Positions 51,528 through 60,423 are shown, counted from the first letter of the stretch. The stretch: 64,000 nucleotides of DNA from CAWIJJ01 sp963836405 (GCA_963836405.1 CAWIJL010000017.1:186001-250000), one strand, 5' to 3'. Numbers and translations are program-made. Notes: a model not told the origin generated them from the sequence alone.

Positions 51528-52212
51528 CTCGTTCCTTGCGCCGGGGCGGCCGGGCGTTCAGAAACTCGAGGAACGGCGCCATGGCCCGGAACCGCCCCAC
51601 GATCAGGGTGTAGAGTTCAGGCGCGATGGCCGCGTCCGGCGGAAGCTCGATGTAAAGCAGGTACTGCTTGAAGCGCAGCAGGTCCGCGGCGGGGTGGTCC
51701 GGCGCGTAGCCCTTGGGTACCCGCGTCAATTGTTCGCCGTGCATTTCGCCGAACAGCCGCCGCACTGGCGCCGCCGCGATGATCTTGCGGAACTGCCGGT
51801 GGTTTTCCGCGATGTGCGCCCTCACCGCTCGCAGCGTCTCGGGCGGCGGCATGTAGATCCCTCCTCCTATCGCCACTTCCTGGTGCGACACGGCAAAGTA
51901 GAAGCCTGCTCCGTTCTCGATAGCGCGGTGCCGGAAAGATGCGGCAATCTGCTGCTTATAGGGTGATTTGTCCTTGCTGAAACGGGTATCCCGGTAGAAG
52001 CGGTACACGGCTTTGCCGGGCTCGGTACGGTACTCGGGAGCGAAGCGTTCGAGCGCCCCGTTTACCGCCTCTACCAGCCGGTACATCGGCTCCTTCACCG
52101 ATGCTTCGAAGACCGGCTTGCGGGGCAGGAACCATTCGCGGTTGTTGTTGCGCTGGAGGCCGCGAAAGAACTGCATGGCTTCCGGCGGGAAGCCTGGAAA
52201 TCCGGATGGCAT
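51508..52212 (-). CDS. DUF2461 family protein
   Basis: The 234-residue protein matches the DUF2461/TIGR02453 pattern: MQFFRGLQRNNNREWFLPRKPVFEASVKEP at the start, YRTEPGKAVYRFYRDTRFSKDKSPYKQQIAASFRH, then FYFAVSHQEVAIGGGIYMPPPE. This family is widespread, small and of unknown biochemical function. No active-site motif is obvious. It is divergent from murB with 28 bp between starts. Confidence 0.9.
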   Translation of the reverse strand: MPSGFPGFPPEAMQFFRGLQRNNNREWFLPRKPVFEASVKEPMYRLVEAVNGALERFAPEYRTEPGKAVYRFYRDTRFSKDKSPYKQQIAASFRHRAIENGAGFYFAVSHQEVAIGGGIYMPPPETLRAVRAHIAENHRQFRKIIAAAPVRRLFGEMHGEQLTRVPKGYAPDHPAADLLRFKQYLLYIELPPDAAIAPELYTLIVGRFRAMAPFLEFLNARPPRRKERVTFSLE

Positions 52213-52240
52213 TCAGGTACTCTCCCTTATAATTGAGGTG

Positions 52241-53203
52241 ATGCCGACGGCGGAAGAGATGCATGCGCGTCTCGCCGAAATACCTAATTTAACCGTTTCC
52301 ATCGGCGCTCCGCTCGCTCAACACACCCGGTTCGGGATAGGCGGTCCGGCCGACCTGCTGGCGGAGACGAGGGACGAGGCGGCGTTTCTCGAAGCCGTGG
52401 CGCGCACGCGGTCGAGCGGTCTGCCCGCGATGGTGATCGGGGGCGGCACGAACCTCATCGTGTCCGACGCCGGCTTCCGCGGCATCGTGCTGCGCTTTCG
52501 CGCCGACCGCCTGGAGGCGGATGGCGCCCGCGTCCACGCCGAGGCCGGAGCCGTCCTCCAGGACCTGGTGGATTTCACCATCGCGCACGGTTTGAAAGGT
52601 TTCGAAACCCTCTCCGGAATCCCCGGCTCGGTCGGGGCGGCAGTGTACGGAAATGCCGGCGCTTACGGCCACTCAATTTCCGAGCGCGTCCAGGCGGTGC
52701 GCTTCTTCGATGGCCGCGACATCCGCGAATTCTCAAACGAGCAGTGCCGGTTTGAGTATCGCGAGAGCATTTTCAAGAAGTGCAAGGAGTGGATCGTTTT
52801 TTCCGTTGACCTCCTGCTGGAGCCGGGGGACGGCGTTGAACTGCGGCGCCGGGCCGGCGAAATCCTGGCAGTCAGAAACGAGAAGTTTCCCGTCACCATG
52901 AAATGCGCGGGCAGCATTTTTAAAAACCTGCTGTTTCGGAACCTGCCCGAGAGGGTGGCGGCGCAGGTGCCGCCGGCATCGGTGCGCGAAGGCAAGGTGG
53001 CGGCGGCGTGGTTCCTCGAGCAGGTGGGTGCCAAAGGCATGCGGCGGGGCGAGATCCACGTCGCCGATTACCACGCGAACCTGATCTACAATACGGGCGC
53101 CGGCACGGCGGCCGACCTGTCGCTGCTGATCCGGGAACTGAAGAACAGGGTGCGCGACCGCTTCGGCATCGAACTCGAAGAGGAGGTGCAGTACGTCGGG
53201 TAG
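52241..53203 (+). CDS. murB: UDP-N-acetylenolpyruvoylglucosamine reductase
   Basis: The start at 52241 is the first good ATG. The 320-residue protein reduces UDP-GlcNAc-enolpyruvate to UDP-MurNAc in peptidoglycan synthesis. FAD-binding elements are visible (TRFGIGGPADLL, MVIGGGTNLIVSD, LSGIPGSVGAAVYGNAGAYG), as are YRESIFKK, the Ser of CAGSIFKN and the C-terminal Glu in LEEEVQYVG. All family elements are intact. No other mur gene is adjacent. Confidence 0.95.
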   Translation: MPTAEEMHARLAEIPNLTVSIGAPLAQHTRFGIGGPADLLAETRDEAAFLEAVARTRSSGLPAMVIGGGTNLIVSDAGFRGIVLRFRADRLEADGARVHAEAGAVLQDLVDFTIAHGLKGFETLSGIPGSVGAAVYGNAGAYGHSISERVQAVRFFDGRDIREFSNEQCRFEYRESIFKKCKEWIVFSVDLLLEPGDGVELRRRAGEILAVRNEKFPVTMKCAGSIFKNLLFRNLPERVAAQVPPASVREGKVAAAWFLEQVGAKGMRRGEIHVADYHANLIYNTGAGTAADLSLLIRELKNRVRDRFGIELEEEVQYVG

Positions 53204-53288
53204 CGCGTGCTTCATCGCCGTCGTTCTGGCGGCATCGCTGGCCGCGGCAGACCTGCACCAGGCGGTCCTCAGCGGCAACCTGGAAGCC

Positions 53289-54404
53289 GTGAAGGCCCGC
53301 GTTGAGGCCGGCGACAACGTGAACGCCCGCGACCAGTTGGGCGCCACCGCCCTTCACGACGCCGCCTGGAACGGATACCTCGAGATCGCCAGGTACCTGA
53401 TCGAGCACGGCGCGGATGTGAAGGCGAAGCATTCCGAGGGCGGGTCGGTGCCGCTCGGCTACGCGGTAATCAAGAACAACCTGCCCATGGCCGGGCTGTT
53501 GCTGGAGCACGGCGCGGAATTGACGGCGGTGGACCGCTGGGGCGATACGCCGCTGCACCTGGCCGTGGATAAGGGCCATATCGAGATGGTGGAGATGCTG
53601 TTGCAGCGCGGCGCGCCCGTAGGGATTCGCGACCGCGCCGGCTCGAGCCCCCTGGACCTGGCCGCCGAACGGGGCAGCCGGCCCATCGCGGAACTGCTGC
53701 TCGAGCACGGCGCTCCGGCCGACGAACCGAACCCGCAGAGCGGCTCGACTCCGCTGCTGACCGCGGCCGGCCGCGGCAACGACAGCGTGGTCAGACTCCT
53801 GCTGGCCAGGGGCGCCGACCGCAACCGCCGGAACCATAGCGGCGACCGCGCCCTCGAACTGGCCGTACGGGGACGCCATACCGCAGCCGTCGGACTGCTG
53901 CTCGAAGGCGTGGTGGAAAACACCGCTCCGGCCTTGCTCCAGGAAGCGGCACTAAAGGGACAAACCGAAATCGCCGATGTACTGATTGCGAAGGGTGCAA
54001 ACGTAAATGCGCGGGACGAGTCCGGCGCCACGCCGCTGCATACGGCCGCATTGAAAGGCAACACGGCGATTGCCGCCCTGCTGCTCGATCACGGCGCCGA
54101 AGTGGATGCGCGCGATGGGGACGGATTGACGCCGCTGCACGATGCCGCTTTGAGCGGACAGGCGGCGGTGGCGGCGCTGCTCCTCGACAAGGGGGCGGAC
54201 CGCGACGCCCGCGACGGCGATTCGGGCGCGACTCCGCTCTACCACGCGGCGTCGTGGGGGCGGCGGAGTGTAGTGGAACTGCTGCTTGAACGCGGAGCTA
54301 ATGTCAATGCGGCCCACAATGCCGGACATACGCCCGCTGCCATCGCGCGGATGAACGGCTTTCCGGAAATCGCGGCCCTTATCGAGAGCCGCGGCGGAAA
54401 GTAG
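53289..54404 (+). CDS. Ankyrin-repeat protein
   Basis: The protein has about ten ankyrin repeats of 33 residues (GATALHDAAWNGYLEIARYLIEHGADV, GATPLHTAALKGNTAIAALLLDHGAEV). These bind other proteins. The GTG at 53289 is a conservative start. In the same frame, the sequence from 53205 reads a convincing signal peptide (CFIAVVLAASLAAADLHQ) but has no ATG, GTG or TTG; an AGGAGG lies at 53181-53186 inside the murB end. The true start is thus probably upstream and altered by a mutation or a sequencing error, and the protein is likely exported. Repeat count is estimated by eye. Confidence 0.85.
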   Translation: MKARVEAGDNVNARDQLGATALHDAAWNGYLEIARYLIEHGADVKAKHSEGGSVPLGYAVIKNNLPMAGLLLEHGAELTAVDRWGDTPLHLAVDKGHIEMVEMLLQRGAPVGIRDRAGSSPLDLAAERGSRPIAELLLEHGAPADEPNPQSGSTPLLTAAGRGNDSVVRLLLARGADRNRRNHSGDRALELAVRGRHTAAVGLLLEGVVENTAPALLQEAALKGQTEIADVLIAKGANVNARDESGATPLHTAALKGNTAIAALLLDHGAEVDARDGDGLTPLHDAALSGQAAVAALLLDKGADRDARDGDSGATPLYHAASWGRRSVVELLLERGANVNAAHNAGHTPAAIARMNGFPEIAALIESRGGK

Positions 54405-54439
54405 TCCCGAACCGCACCGCACCCTCCGGCGAGGAGTCC

Positions 54440-55858
54440 ATGGAACCCGAACTTTCGGTGGCCGCGCGGCGGCACATTCGAGCGCTGTTGCGTGCCCTGG
54501 CGCCCGCCGCGGAGCGGCTGGAAAGCAGATTCTACCGGCGGCTGCGAAAACGCAAGTGGCTGGAAACAGACGCAAATGCCCTGCTTGGGATCCTGCCGAG
54601 CGCGGCCGCAAAACATCGCACCCTGGCCGGATTCTTCCGTCAGGTGGAACGGCAGGGCCGGGAACTGGCCAGGCTGAACGTGCCGCCACCCGTCGTCACC
54701 TCCGCCCTGGCCACATTCCAGCCATTGCTCGAGACCGCGATGGCGGGCCGGTTCGCGCCGGCTCGCGAACAGCTCCAACTTGCCACGGTCTTGGTCTTGA
54801 ACCGCGCCTTCTACGATGTCCGGGAGGCGGAGGCACGCTGCTTTTTCGGCCTGTATCGCGCGGAGACCGAAGCCGCCGGTCTGGACGAGCTGCTGCGCCG
54901 ATTCGTTCGCCTCCTGGCCCATTCGCTAAGAGCACAGACCGCACGGCTGCTGCTGGCCGGGGAGGGATTTGCCGTACCGCCCGGGGGCCTGGCCTACGGG
55001 GAGGGTGATGCGGCAGGGCAGGGGTGCGCCTGCGTCTGGTCTTATCCCATCCGCCAGTTCGCCGAGCTGCAATTGGGTTTTGCGGCGCCCCGGCGCTGGC
55101 TTCCGCGTGAGGAGACGCTGTTGCGCGCGGCCGCGGATCGTTTCGCCGAGGCCTTCGAGCGCGTCCGCGTACAAGCGGAGTTGCGCCGCCTGCATGCCGA
55201 AACGCTGCGGGCCGAGGAAGAGGAGCGGCGCCGCATCGCCCGCGAACTGCACGACGAAGCCGGTCAATCGCTGCTGCTCCTGCGGCTGGAACTGGAACTG
55301 ATGGAACGCGAGCTGCCCGCTGAAATGCGCGTCCGGCTGACCGCCGCGCGCGCCGTGGCAGAGCGTACCATCGATGAGCTAAGGCGCATCGTGGCGGCAC
55401 TCAGCCCGGCCGTGCTCGAGCGCCTGGGACTCGAGGCTGCGCTGCGCCACCTCTCGGGCCGCTTCGCCAAAATGCATCCGGCCACCTTGCGCATGCGCAT
55501 TCGCCTGCCGCAATCGCCGTTTCTGCCCGAGCAGCAGCGGGTCGTCTACCGCGTGGCGCAAGAAGCCTTACAAAACATTTCCAAGCATTCTCAGGCCACC
55601 CGAGTGAATTTTTCGGTGACTTTTACCGATAGGGTAATCAGGCTGCGCGTTACGGATAACGGCGCCGGCTTTTGTGCGGAGCAGGCGGATAGCAAGCCGA
55701 TGGCTTTCGGTCTCGGCGGGATGCGGGAGCGCGCAGCGCTCCTCGGCGGAACGCTGAACATCCGCAGCGCGCAAGGCGCGGGAACGGCGGTGTCGCTGGT
55801 GATCCCGTATTCCGCAACGGTGGCAACTCATGGCGAAGACTCGAATACTCATAACTGA
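54440..55858 (+). CDS. NarL-type histidine kinase with globin-like N-terminus lacking haem His
   Basis: The 472-residue protein has an all-helical N-terminal domain (about 1-135) whose FFRQVERQGRELARLNVPPPVVTSAL resembles the proximal helix of globin-coupled sensors. Where the haem-binding His would sit in GRE-H-ARL it has Leu76, so haem coordination is unlikely. A GAF-like region follows (about 145-245), then HisKA_3 with H271 (RRRIARELHDEAGQSLL) and HATPase_c (YRVAQEALQNISKHSQAT, DNGAGF, FGLGGMRERAALLGG). It phosphorylates the overlapping response regulator downstream. The sensed signal is unknown. Confidence 0.85.
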   Translation: MEPELSVAARRHIRALLRALAPAAERLESRFYRRLRKRKWLETDANALLGILPSAAAKHRTLAGFFRQVERQGRELARLNVPPPVVTSALATFQPLLETAMAGRFAPAREQLQLATVLVLNRAFYDVREAEARCFFGLYRAETEAAGLDELLRRFVRLLAHSLRAQTARLLLAGEGFAVPPGGLAYGEGDAAGQGCACVWSYPIRQFAELQLGFAAPRRWLPREETLLRAAADRFAEAFERVRVQAELRRLHAETLRAEEEERRRIARELHDEAGQSLLLLRLELELMERELPAEMRVRLTAARAVAERTIDELRRIVAALSPAVLERLGLEAALRHLSGRFAKMHPATLRMRIRLPQSPFLPEQQRVVYRVAQEALQNISKHSQATRVNFSVTFTDRVIRLRVTDNGAGFCAEQADSKPMAFGLGGMRERAALLGGTLNIRSAQGAGTAVSLVIPYSATVATHGEDSNTHN

Positions 55859-56501
55859 CGACCACATGCTATTCCGGCAGGGCATCCGCACTTTGCTCTC
55901 TGGCGAACCGGATCTGGAGGTAATCGGCGAGGCGGCCAACGCGGCGGACGCCGTTTCGGCGGCAAGACAGCTTCACCCCGACGTGGTCCTGATGGATATT
56001 GGCATGCCGGGGATGAGCAGCTTCGAAGGCACACGCCAGATCCGCAAAGACCGGCCCGATACCCGTGTCGTGTTTCTCTCGATGTACGACGACGAGGACT
56101 ACCTCTCCGAGTCGCTCGCCATCGGCGCTAACGGCTACCTGCTGAAGGATAGCCCCGCCGACCAGCTCGTGATGGCCATCCGGGAAGTGCACCGGGGCGG
56201 CAGCGTCTTGAGCCCCCGCATGTTGGCGCGCCTGGTGGACGATTTCCGCGGGCAGGGCAAAGGGACCACGCGCGAGCCCCGCTTCGGAACCCTCACCAAC
56301 CGCGAGCGCGACATCCTCAAGCTCCTGGCCGAAGGCAAGTCGGTTAAAGAGATCGCCTCCGGTTTCGACCTGAGCGTCAAGACGGTCGAGGCCCACAAAT
56401 TCAATCTGATGCGCAAGCTGGATATCCACAACAAGGCGCAACTGGTCCAATACGCGATCCAAAAAAAGATCATTCGTCTGCCCGAACACGTATTCGGATA
56501 A
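55830..56501 (+). CDS. NarL/FixJ-family response regulator
   Basis: The 223-residue protein has a receiver domain (ILITDDHMLFRQGIRTLL, D56 in VVLMDIGMPGMSS, YLLKDSPADQL) and a LuxR-type HTH (LTNRERDILKLLAEGKSVKEIASGFDLSVKTVEAHKFNLMRKL). It overlaps the sensor kinase gene by 29 bp. An intergenic dyad and a good sigma70 promoter lie downstream of its stop, ahead of an orphan HTH gene. Confidence 0.95.
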   Translation: MAKTRILITDDHMLFRQGIRTLLSGEPDLEVIGEAANAADAVSAARQLHPDVVLMDIGMPGMSSFEGTRQIRKDRPDTRVVFLSMYDDEDYLSESLAIGANGYLLKDSPADQLVMAIREVHRGGSVLSPRMLARLVDDFRGQGKGTTREPRFGTLTNRERDILKLLAEGKSVKEIASGFDLSVKTVEAHKFNLMRKLDIHNKAQLVQYAIQKKIIRLPEHVFG

Positions 56502-56544
56502 ACAGACGCAGATCCAGCGTGCTCCCAAACAAATTTGTGTCGAA

Positions 56545-56588
56545 TGCAAAAGAAAACAATTTGCACACGTAATGTTTTCTGGTATCCT
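56545..56588 (+). promoter_or_regulatory. Dyad operator overlapping a sigma70 promoter
   Basis: TGCAAA, nine bases, TTTGCA at 56545-56565 forms a dyad. Its right arm includes TTGCAC (56561-56566), which with TATCCT (56583-56588) makes a good -35/-10 pair with a 16-bp spacer. A second perfect palindrome, ACAAATTTGT, lies at 56529-56538. The block is AT-rich and precedes the orphan HTH gene by about 35 bp, suggesting autoregulation. Confidence 0.55.
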
Positions 56589-56624
56589 GAAAACGCTCTG
56601 GTTGTCGATTTCCGCGCGCGAAAA

Positions 56625-57086
56625 ATGGAAACAGCCGCACAAGGCCTTCTAAATCGCGATGAAATGGAGAGCAGGCGCCTGATGGCCGCTCAGGACCTGC
56701 AAACGGGGCTCTCGCAGTCCCAAGTCGCCCGTAAATTCGGCGTCAGCCGCACCACCGCTTCCCGGTGGCACCGTGCTTTGCACGGTAACGGTGTGGAAGC
56801 ACTCAGGAAGCGCCGCGCTCCCGGACGCCCCTGCCGCCTGACCAAAGATCAGCTTCTCGGCGTCACCGAGGTCTATCAGGCCGGGCCCCGCGCCGCCGGT
56901 TTCGACAGCGACCGCTGGACCACCATGCGGTTCGCCGAAGCCATCTTTGCCCGTTTTGGGGTGCGCTACGATCCCGATCACGTGGGCCGGATCATGCACC
57001 GCCTCGGTCTGCGGGACCGGACCCGCCGCCGCGAGAACGAACAGAAGTTCGCGGTCGAAACACCTGGAATCACAGCTGTAGCGTGA
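56625..57086 (+). CDS. Orphan HTH protein related to IS630-type DNA-binding domains
   Basis: From the ATG at 56625 the product is 153 residues; earlier ATGs lie before the promoter. Two helix-turn-helix modules are visible: LQTGLSQSQVARKFGVSRTTASRWH, then RFGVRYDPDHVGRIMHRLGL with the linker RKRRAPGRPCRL. This is the N-terminal DNA-binding half of IS630-like transposases without the catalytic DDE half. No inverted repeats flank it. It may be a transposase relic or a domesticated repressor, and the dyad at its promoter favours the latter. Confidence 0.75.
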   Translation: METAAQGLLNRDEMESRRLMAAQDLQTGLSQSQVARKFGVSRTTASRWHRALHGNGVEALRKRRAPGRPCRLTKDQLLGVTEVYQAGPRAAGFDSDRWTTMRFAEAIFARFGVRYDPDHVGRIMHRLGLRDRTRRRENEQKFAVETPGITAVA

Positions 57087-57125
57087 GTAGGGCGCTGTCG
57101 CCTTTCAGGAGGACGCCCTACTCGC
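57083..57125. terminator. Strong hairpin shared by convergent stop codons
   Basis: GAGTAGGGCG (57085-57094) pairs perfectly with CGCCCTACTC (57114-57123), with a 19-base loop and further pairing outside. The left arm overlaps the HTH gene's TGA and the right arm the mutase gene's TAG. It is a probable bidirectional terminator, although no T-run is present. Confidence 0.6.
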
Positions 57126-58611
57126 GGTACTCTCCAAATACGCGCCTGAGCCGGTCCGAGATCTCGCCCACGGTGACGTAAGCAGCGGCTGCGTCCAGGA
57201 TTGCGGGCATCAGGTTGACCCCGGCACAGGCGTCCGATTCCAGCGTGTCCAACGCCCGGTCGGCAGCGGACTGGCTCCGCGACGCTCGTACCGCGCGCAG
57301 ACTCTCCACCTGCTCCCGCTCGAGCGCCGGATCCAGCCGGAACCCGCCGGCATGCTCCTGCGGCTGCTGGAACCGGTTGACGCCGACCACGATTCGCCTG
57401 CCCGCCTCCACTTCCCGTTGGTACTCGTAAGCCGAGTTCTGTATCTCGTTCTGAATAAAGCCCGTCTCGATAGCCCGCAGCGTCCCGCCCAGGTCGTCGA
57501 TACGCTTCAGATAGTCGAGTACTCCCTGCTCGATAGAGTCCGTCAGGCCTTCCACCGCTTGGCTTCCTCCCACCGGGTCCACCGTGTTCGCGGCGCCCGT
57601 CTCATAGGCGAGGATCTGCTGCGTCCGCAGAGCGATCCGGGCCGATTCCTCTGTCGGCAGCGACAATGCCTCGTCCCGCGAATTGGTGTGCAGCGACTGT
57701 GCACCCCCCAGTACCGCCGCCATGGCCTGCAACGCCGTGCGGACGATGTTCACATCCGGCTGCTGCGCGGTGAGCGTCGATCCCGCCGTCTGCACATGAA
57801 AACGAAGCATCGACGAGCGCGGGTCCTGCGCGCCGAAGCGGTCCCGCATCAGGCGGGCGTAAATCCGGCGCGCCGCCCGGAATTTGGCAATCTCTTCCAG
57901 GAAATCGTTGTGGGAGTTGAAGAAGAAGGAGAGCCGCGCGGCAAAGGAATCCACCGCCAGTCCCGCAGCCAGTGCCGCTTCGATGTAGGCGGTCGCATTG
58001 GCGAAGGTGAAGGCGAGTTCCTGAACCGCCGTGGCGCCGGCTTCCCGGATGTGATACCCACTGATCGAGATCGTGTTCCACTCCGGCATCTCCCGCCCCG
58101 CCCAGGCGAAAATGTCGGTTATAATCCGCATCGCCGGCCGCGGAGGGTAGATGTAGGTGCCCCGCGCGACATACTCCTTCAGAATGTCGTTCTGAATCGT
58201 CCCCGAGAGCTTCCGGATATCCGCGCCTTGCCGCCGCGCCACCATCGCGTAGTATGCCAGCAGGATCGCGGCCGTCGAATTGATAGTCATCGACGTCGAT
58301 ACCTTCTCGAGCGGGATGCCCCGAAACAGCGCCTCCATGTCCGCGAGCGACGAGATTGCCACCCCCACCCGACCGGCTTCGCCCACCGCCATCGGGTGGT
58401 CCGAATCGAGACCCATCTGCGTGGGCAGGTCGAAAGCGACGGACAGTCCCGTGGTCCCCTGTTTCAAGAGGTAAAGATAGCGGCGGTTGCTCTCCGCGGC
58501 CGTGCCGTATCCGGCATACTGGCGCATCGTCCAGAGGCGGCTGCGATACATCCCAGGGTAAATACCGCGGGTGTAAGGGAACTGCCCCGGCTTTCCGCTT
58601 TCCGGGCTCAT
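57118..58611 (-). CDS. Methylmalonyl-CoA mutase large-subunit-like, no B12 domain
   Basis: The ATG at 58611 overlaps the stop of the preceding gene (ATGA). The 497-residue protein has the mutase TIM barrel: GKPGQFPYTRGIYPGMYRSRLWTMRQYAGYG, GTTGLSVAFDLPTQMGLDSDHP, SISGYHIREAGATAVQEL, LSFFFNSHNDFLEEIAKFRAARR, and TAQQPDVNIVRTALQAMAAVLGGAQSLHTNSRDEALSLPTEE. The C-terminal cobalamin-binding domain is absent, so it needs a separate small subunit. It also lacks the usual 20-40 residues before PGQFPYTRG. It interconverts methylmalonyl-CoA and succinyl-CoA, or a similar acyl-CoA pair. Confidence 0.94.
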   Translation of the reverse strand: MSPESGKPGQFPYTRGIYPGMYRSRLWTMRQYAGYGTAAESNRRYLYLLKQGTTGLSVAFDLPTQMGLDSDHPMAVGEAGRVGVAISSLADMEALFRGIPLEKVSTSMTINSTAAILLAYYAMVARRQGADIRKLSGTIQNDILKEYVARGTYIYPPRPAMRIITDIFAWAGREMPEWNTISISGYHIREAGATAVQELAFTFANATAYIEAALAAGLAVDSFAARLSFFFNSHNDFLEEIAKFRAARRIYARLMRDRFGAQDPRSSMLRFHVQTAGSTLTAQQPDVNIVRTALQAMAAVLGGAQSLHTNSRDEALSLPTEESARIALRTQQILAYETGAANTVDPVGGSQAVEGLTDSIEQGVLDYLKRIDDLGGTLRAIETGFIQNEIQNSAYEYQREVEAGRRIVVGVNRFQQPQEHAGGFRLDPALEREQVESLRAVRASRSQSAADRALDTLESDACAGVNLMPAILDAAAAYVTVGEISDRLRRVFGEYRE

Positions 58612-58904
58612 GAACGGGAGATTTTGCGCGCTCGCAGGAACGAGGTCACCGCGAAGTAACCCGTTAGCGCAGTGCAAAAACCGGCGACCAGCATGCGGCC
58701 CACGTGCCCGCTCGCGTCAGCCGACGGATCGGTCTGAAACCAGGACCACGCATAGTGGCCCGTCCGAAATCCGAAAATCACCGAGAAACACAAGAAAATA
58801 AACCCGATGACCTCGTTCCAAAGGGTCCGCGCCGGCTTGATGACGGCAGGCACGATGTGACGGACGAACTCCTTACCGTGCCGTGCAGTGACTCGCTTCC
58901 ACAC
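58608..58904 (-). CDS. Small membrane protein upstream of the mutase
   Basis: The 98-residue protein has two TM helices at about 32-52 (EVIGFIFLCFSVIFGFRTG) and 70-90 (MLVAGFCTALTGYFAVTSFL) and basic ends (MWKRVTARHGKEF; RARKISRS). It is translationally coupled to the mutase gene by a 4-base overlap. No family is recognised. The link to acyl-CoA metabolism may be only through co-transcription. Confidence 0.75.
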   Translation of the reverse strand: MWKRVTARHGKEFVRHIVPAVIKPARTLWNEVIGFIFLCFSVIFGFRTGHYAWSWFQTDPSADASGHVGRMLVAGFCTALTGYFAVTSFLRARKISRS

Positions 58905-59095
58905 ATCTTGATGTTAACAAAACCCTCTTTCCGGCATTAAAGGCCGTGATGCGCGGCAATTGAAATGCCGATACATTGAGTTGTGGGCTCTTGTGATCGG
59001 TAGGTACGTCCACTACAATCGGAACGGGTGGAATCACCCTCCGCGGGTGGAACGCCGCTGGCACTCGACGCATCCACTCTTATAGGGAGCACTCT

Positions 59096-59398
59096 GTGGA
59101 AGAGCCATTGAAGCACCTCATGCAGGAATTGGGAAACGCGATCAACGATTCCCTTTCCGAGTCCGACCGGATCGCGGAAGCGATCGGCGAAATCAAACGG
59201 GCCGGCTACGATGTTTTTCTGGTCCTGGAGGCCACCATCGGCTTCAATCGGCGCGATGAAAACGGAGAGGAAGAAGAGGAGCAGAGCGAAGTGGAAGAGC
59301 CCAAGCGGTTCGAGGCGACCGGCAAAATCAAGTTCACTTCGCAGGACCATCGCTTTCTTCGCGCGCTGAAAATCGCAGTAGACGACGAAAACCGCTAG
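59096..59398 (+). CDS. Small acidic protein of unknown function
   Basis: The 100-residue protein starts at a GTG with AGGGAG 7 bases upstream. It has a helical N-terminus (KHLMQELGNAINDSLSESDRIAEAIGEIKRAGYDVFLVLEATIGF), then a 15-residue acidic linker (ENGEEEEEQSEVEE), then FTSQDHRFLRALKIAVDDE. It is conserved-looking and compact, but no family is recognised. Its TAG shares the palindrome CTAG at 59395-59398 with the TAG of the convergent glycosyltransferase gene. Confidence 0.8.
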   Translation: MEEPLKHLMQELGNAINDSLSESDRIAEAIGEIKRAGYDVFLVLEATIGFNRRDENGEEEEEQSEVEEPKRFEATGKIKFTSQDHRFLRALKIAVDDENR

Positions 59399-60419
59399 CC
59401 AAGCGTCTTTTCATATACCTGCCAGGTTTCGAGGCAGGCCTTTTCCCAGGAAAAACCGGCTGCTCGTTCGCGTCCTTTGCGCGACATCTCGCTCCGCAAG
59501 TCCCCGTTTTCGGTAAGTGCGACGAGGGCGGCGGCGATTTCGCCCGTTTGCAGCGGATCCACCAGAACGGCCGCATCCCCCGCCACTTCCGGCATCGCCG
59601 AACTGCGAGCGGTAACCACCGGGATTCCGGCCGCCATCGCCTCCAGCACCGGCATTCCAAAGCCCTCGTCGAGCGAGGGAAACGCAAAGACGGAAGCGCG
59701 CGCGTACCAGGCCGCCAGATCCTCCGGGGATACGTAGCCGGTGAGCACGATGCGGTTGCGGGCGGGGCTTTGCGCAACCCTGCCGGCGATCTCCTCCGCC
59801 CCAAAACCGTTCGAACCCGCCAGCACCAGCCGCCAGGATCGGTCCACCGCCTCGAACGCTTCCACCAGGCGCGCCACGTTCTTTCGTTTTTGAATGGCGC
59901 CCACGCTCAGGATTACTCGTTCGCGCGCCGCGGATGTCGCGGGCGCCGGATGAACGCCGTGGTGGACCACGTGAACCCTCGCCGGGTCGACGCCCAGCAG
60001 TCCGATCACTTGGCCCCGCGTGAATTCCGAGACCGCAATGATGGCGTCGGCGCGCTCGGCCGCCTCGCGGGCCTGCTCCCGGAAGCGGGCCCGGAATTCG
60101 GACGTCGAATAGTCGCCGGTGATCACGAACAGGTCGTGAAAAGTGACTACGGCGCGGCGCAGACGCATGCGCGGCAGGCGCTGGTTGAGCCCGTGAAAAA
60201 GGTCCGCCCACCTGCCGCCCCAGGGTTCGGCCAGGATCCGCCGCCGGGCGTTGGCCGGCAGCGATTCGCGGAACGATCGCAGGAAGCGGTGCGCGCGATA
60301 GCAGAAATGGAAGCGGGTCCGCCGGTGGGCAGCCGCCAGTCCCCACAGGATCTCCCGCGAATAGACGCCCACACCCGAAAGGGCCTCGCCGGTGCTGTAG
60401 GTGGCGTCGAGTGCTACGG

Positions 60420-60423
<4 letters not shown>
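59395..60423 (-). CDS. Group 1 (GT4-like) glycosyltransferase
   Basis: The TTG at 60423 overlaps the TGA of the sigma-54 activator (GATTGA); upstream frame sequence is antisense to that gene. The 342-residue protein is a GT-B enzyme: VALDATYSTGEALSGVGVY, HDLFVITGDYS, IIAVSEFTRGQVI, ILSVGAIQKRKN, and donor-binding FAFPSLDEGFGMPVLEAMAAGIPVV with the catalytic EGFGMPVLE motif. It transfers a sugar from a nucleotide donor, probably in polysaccharide or glycolipid assembly. The regulator just upstream is coupled to it. Confidence 0.92.
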
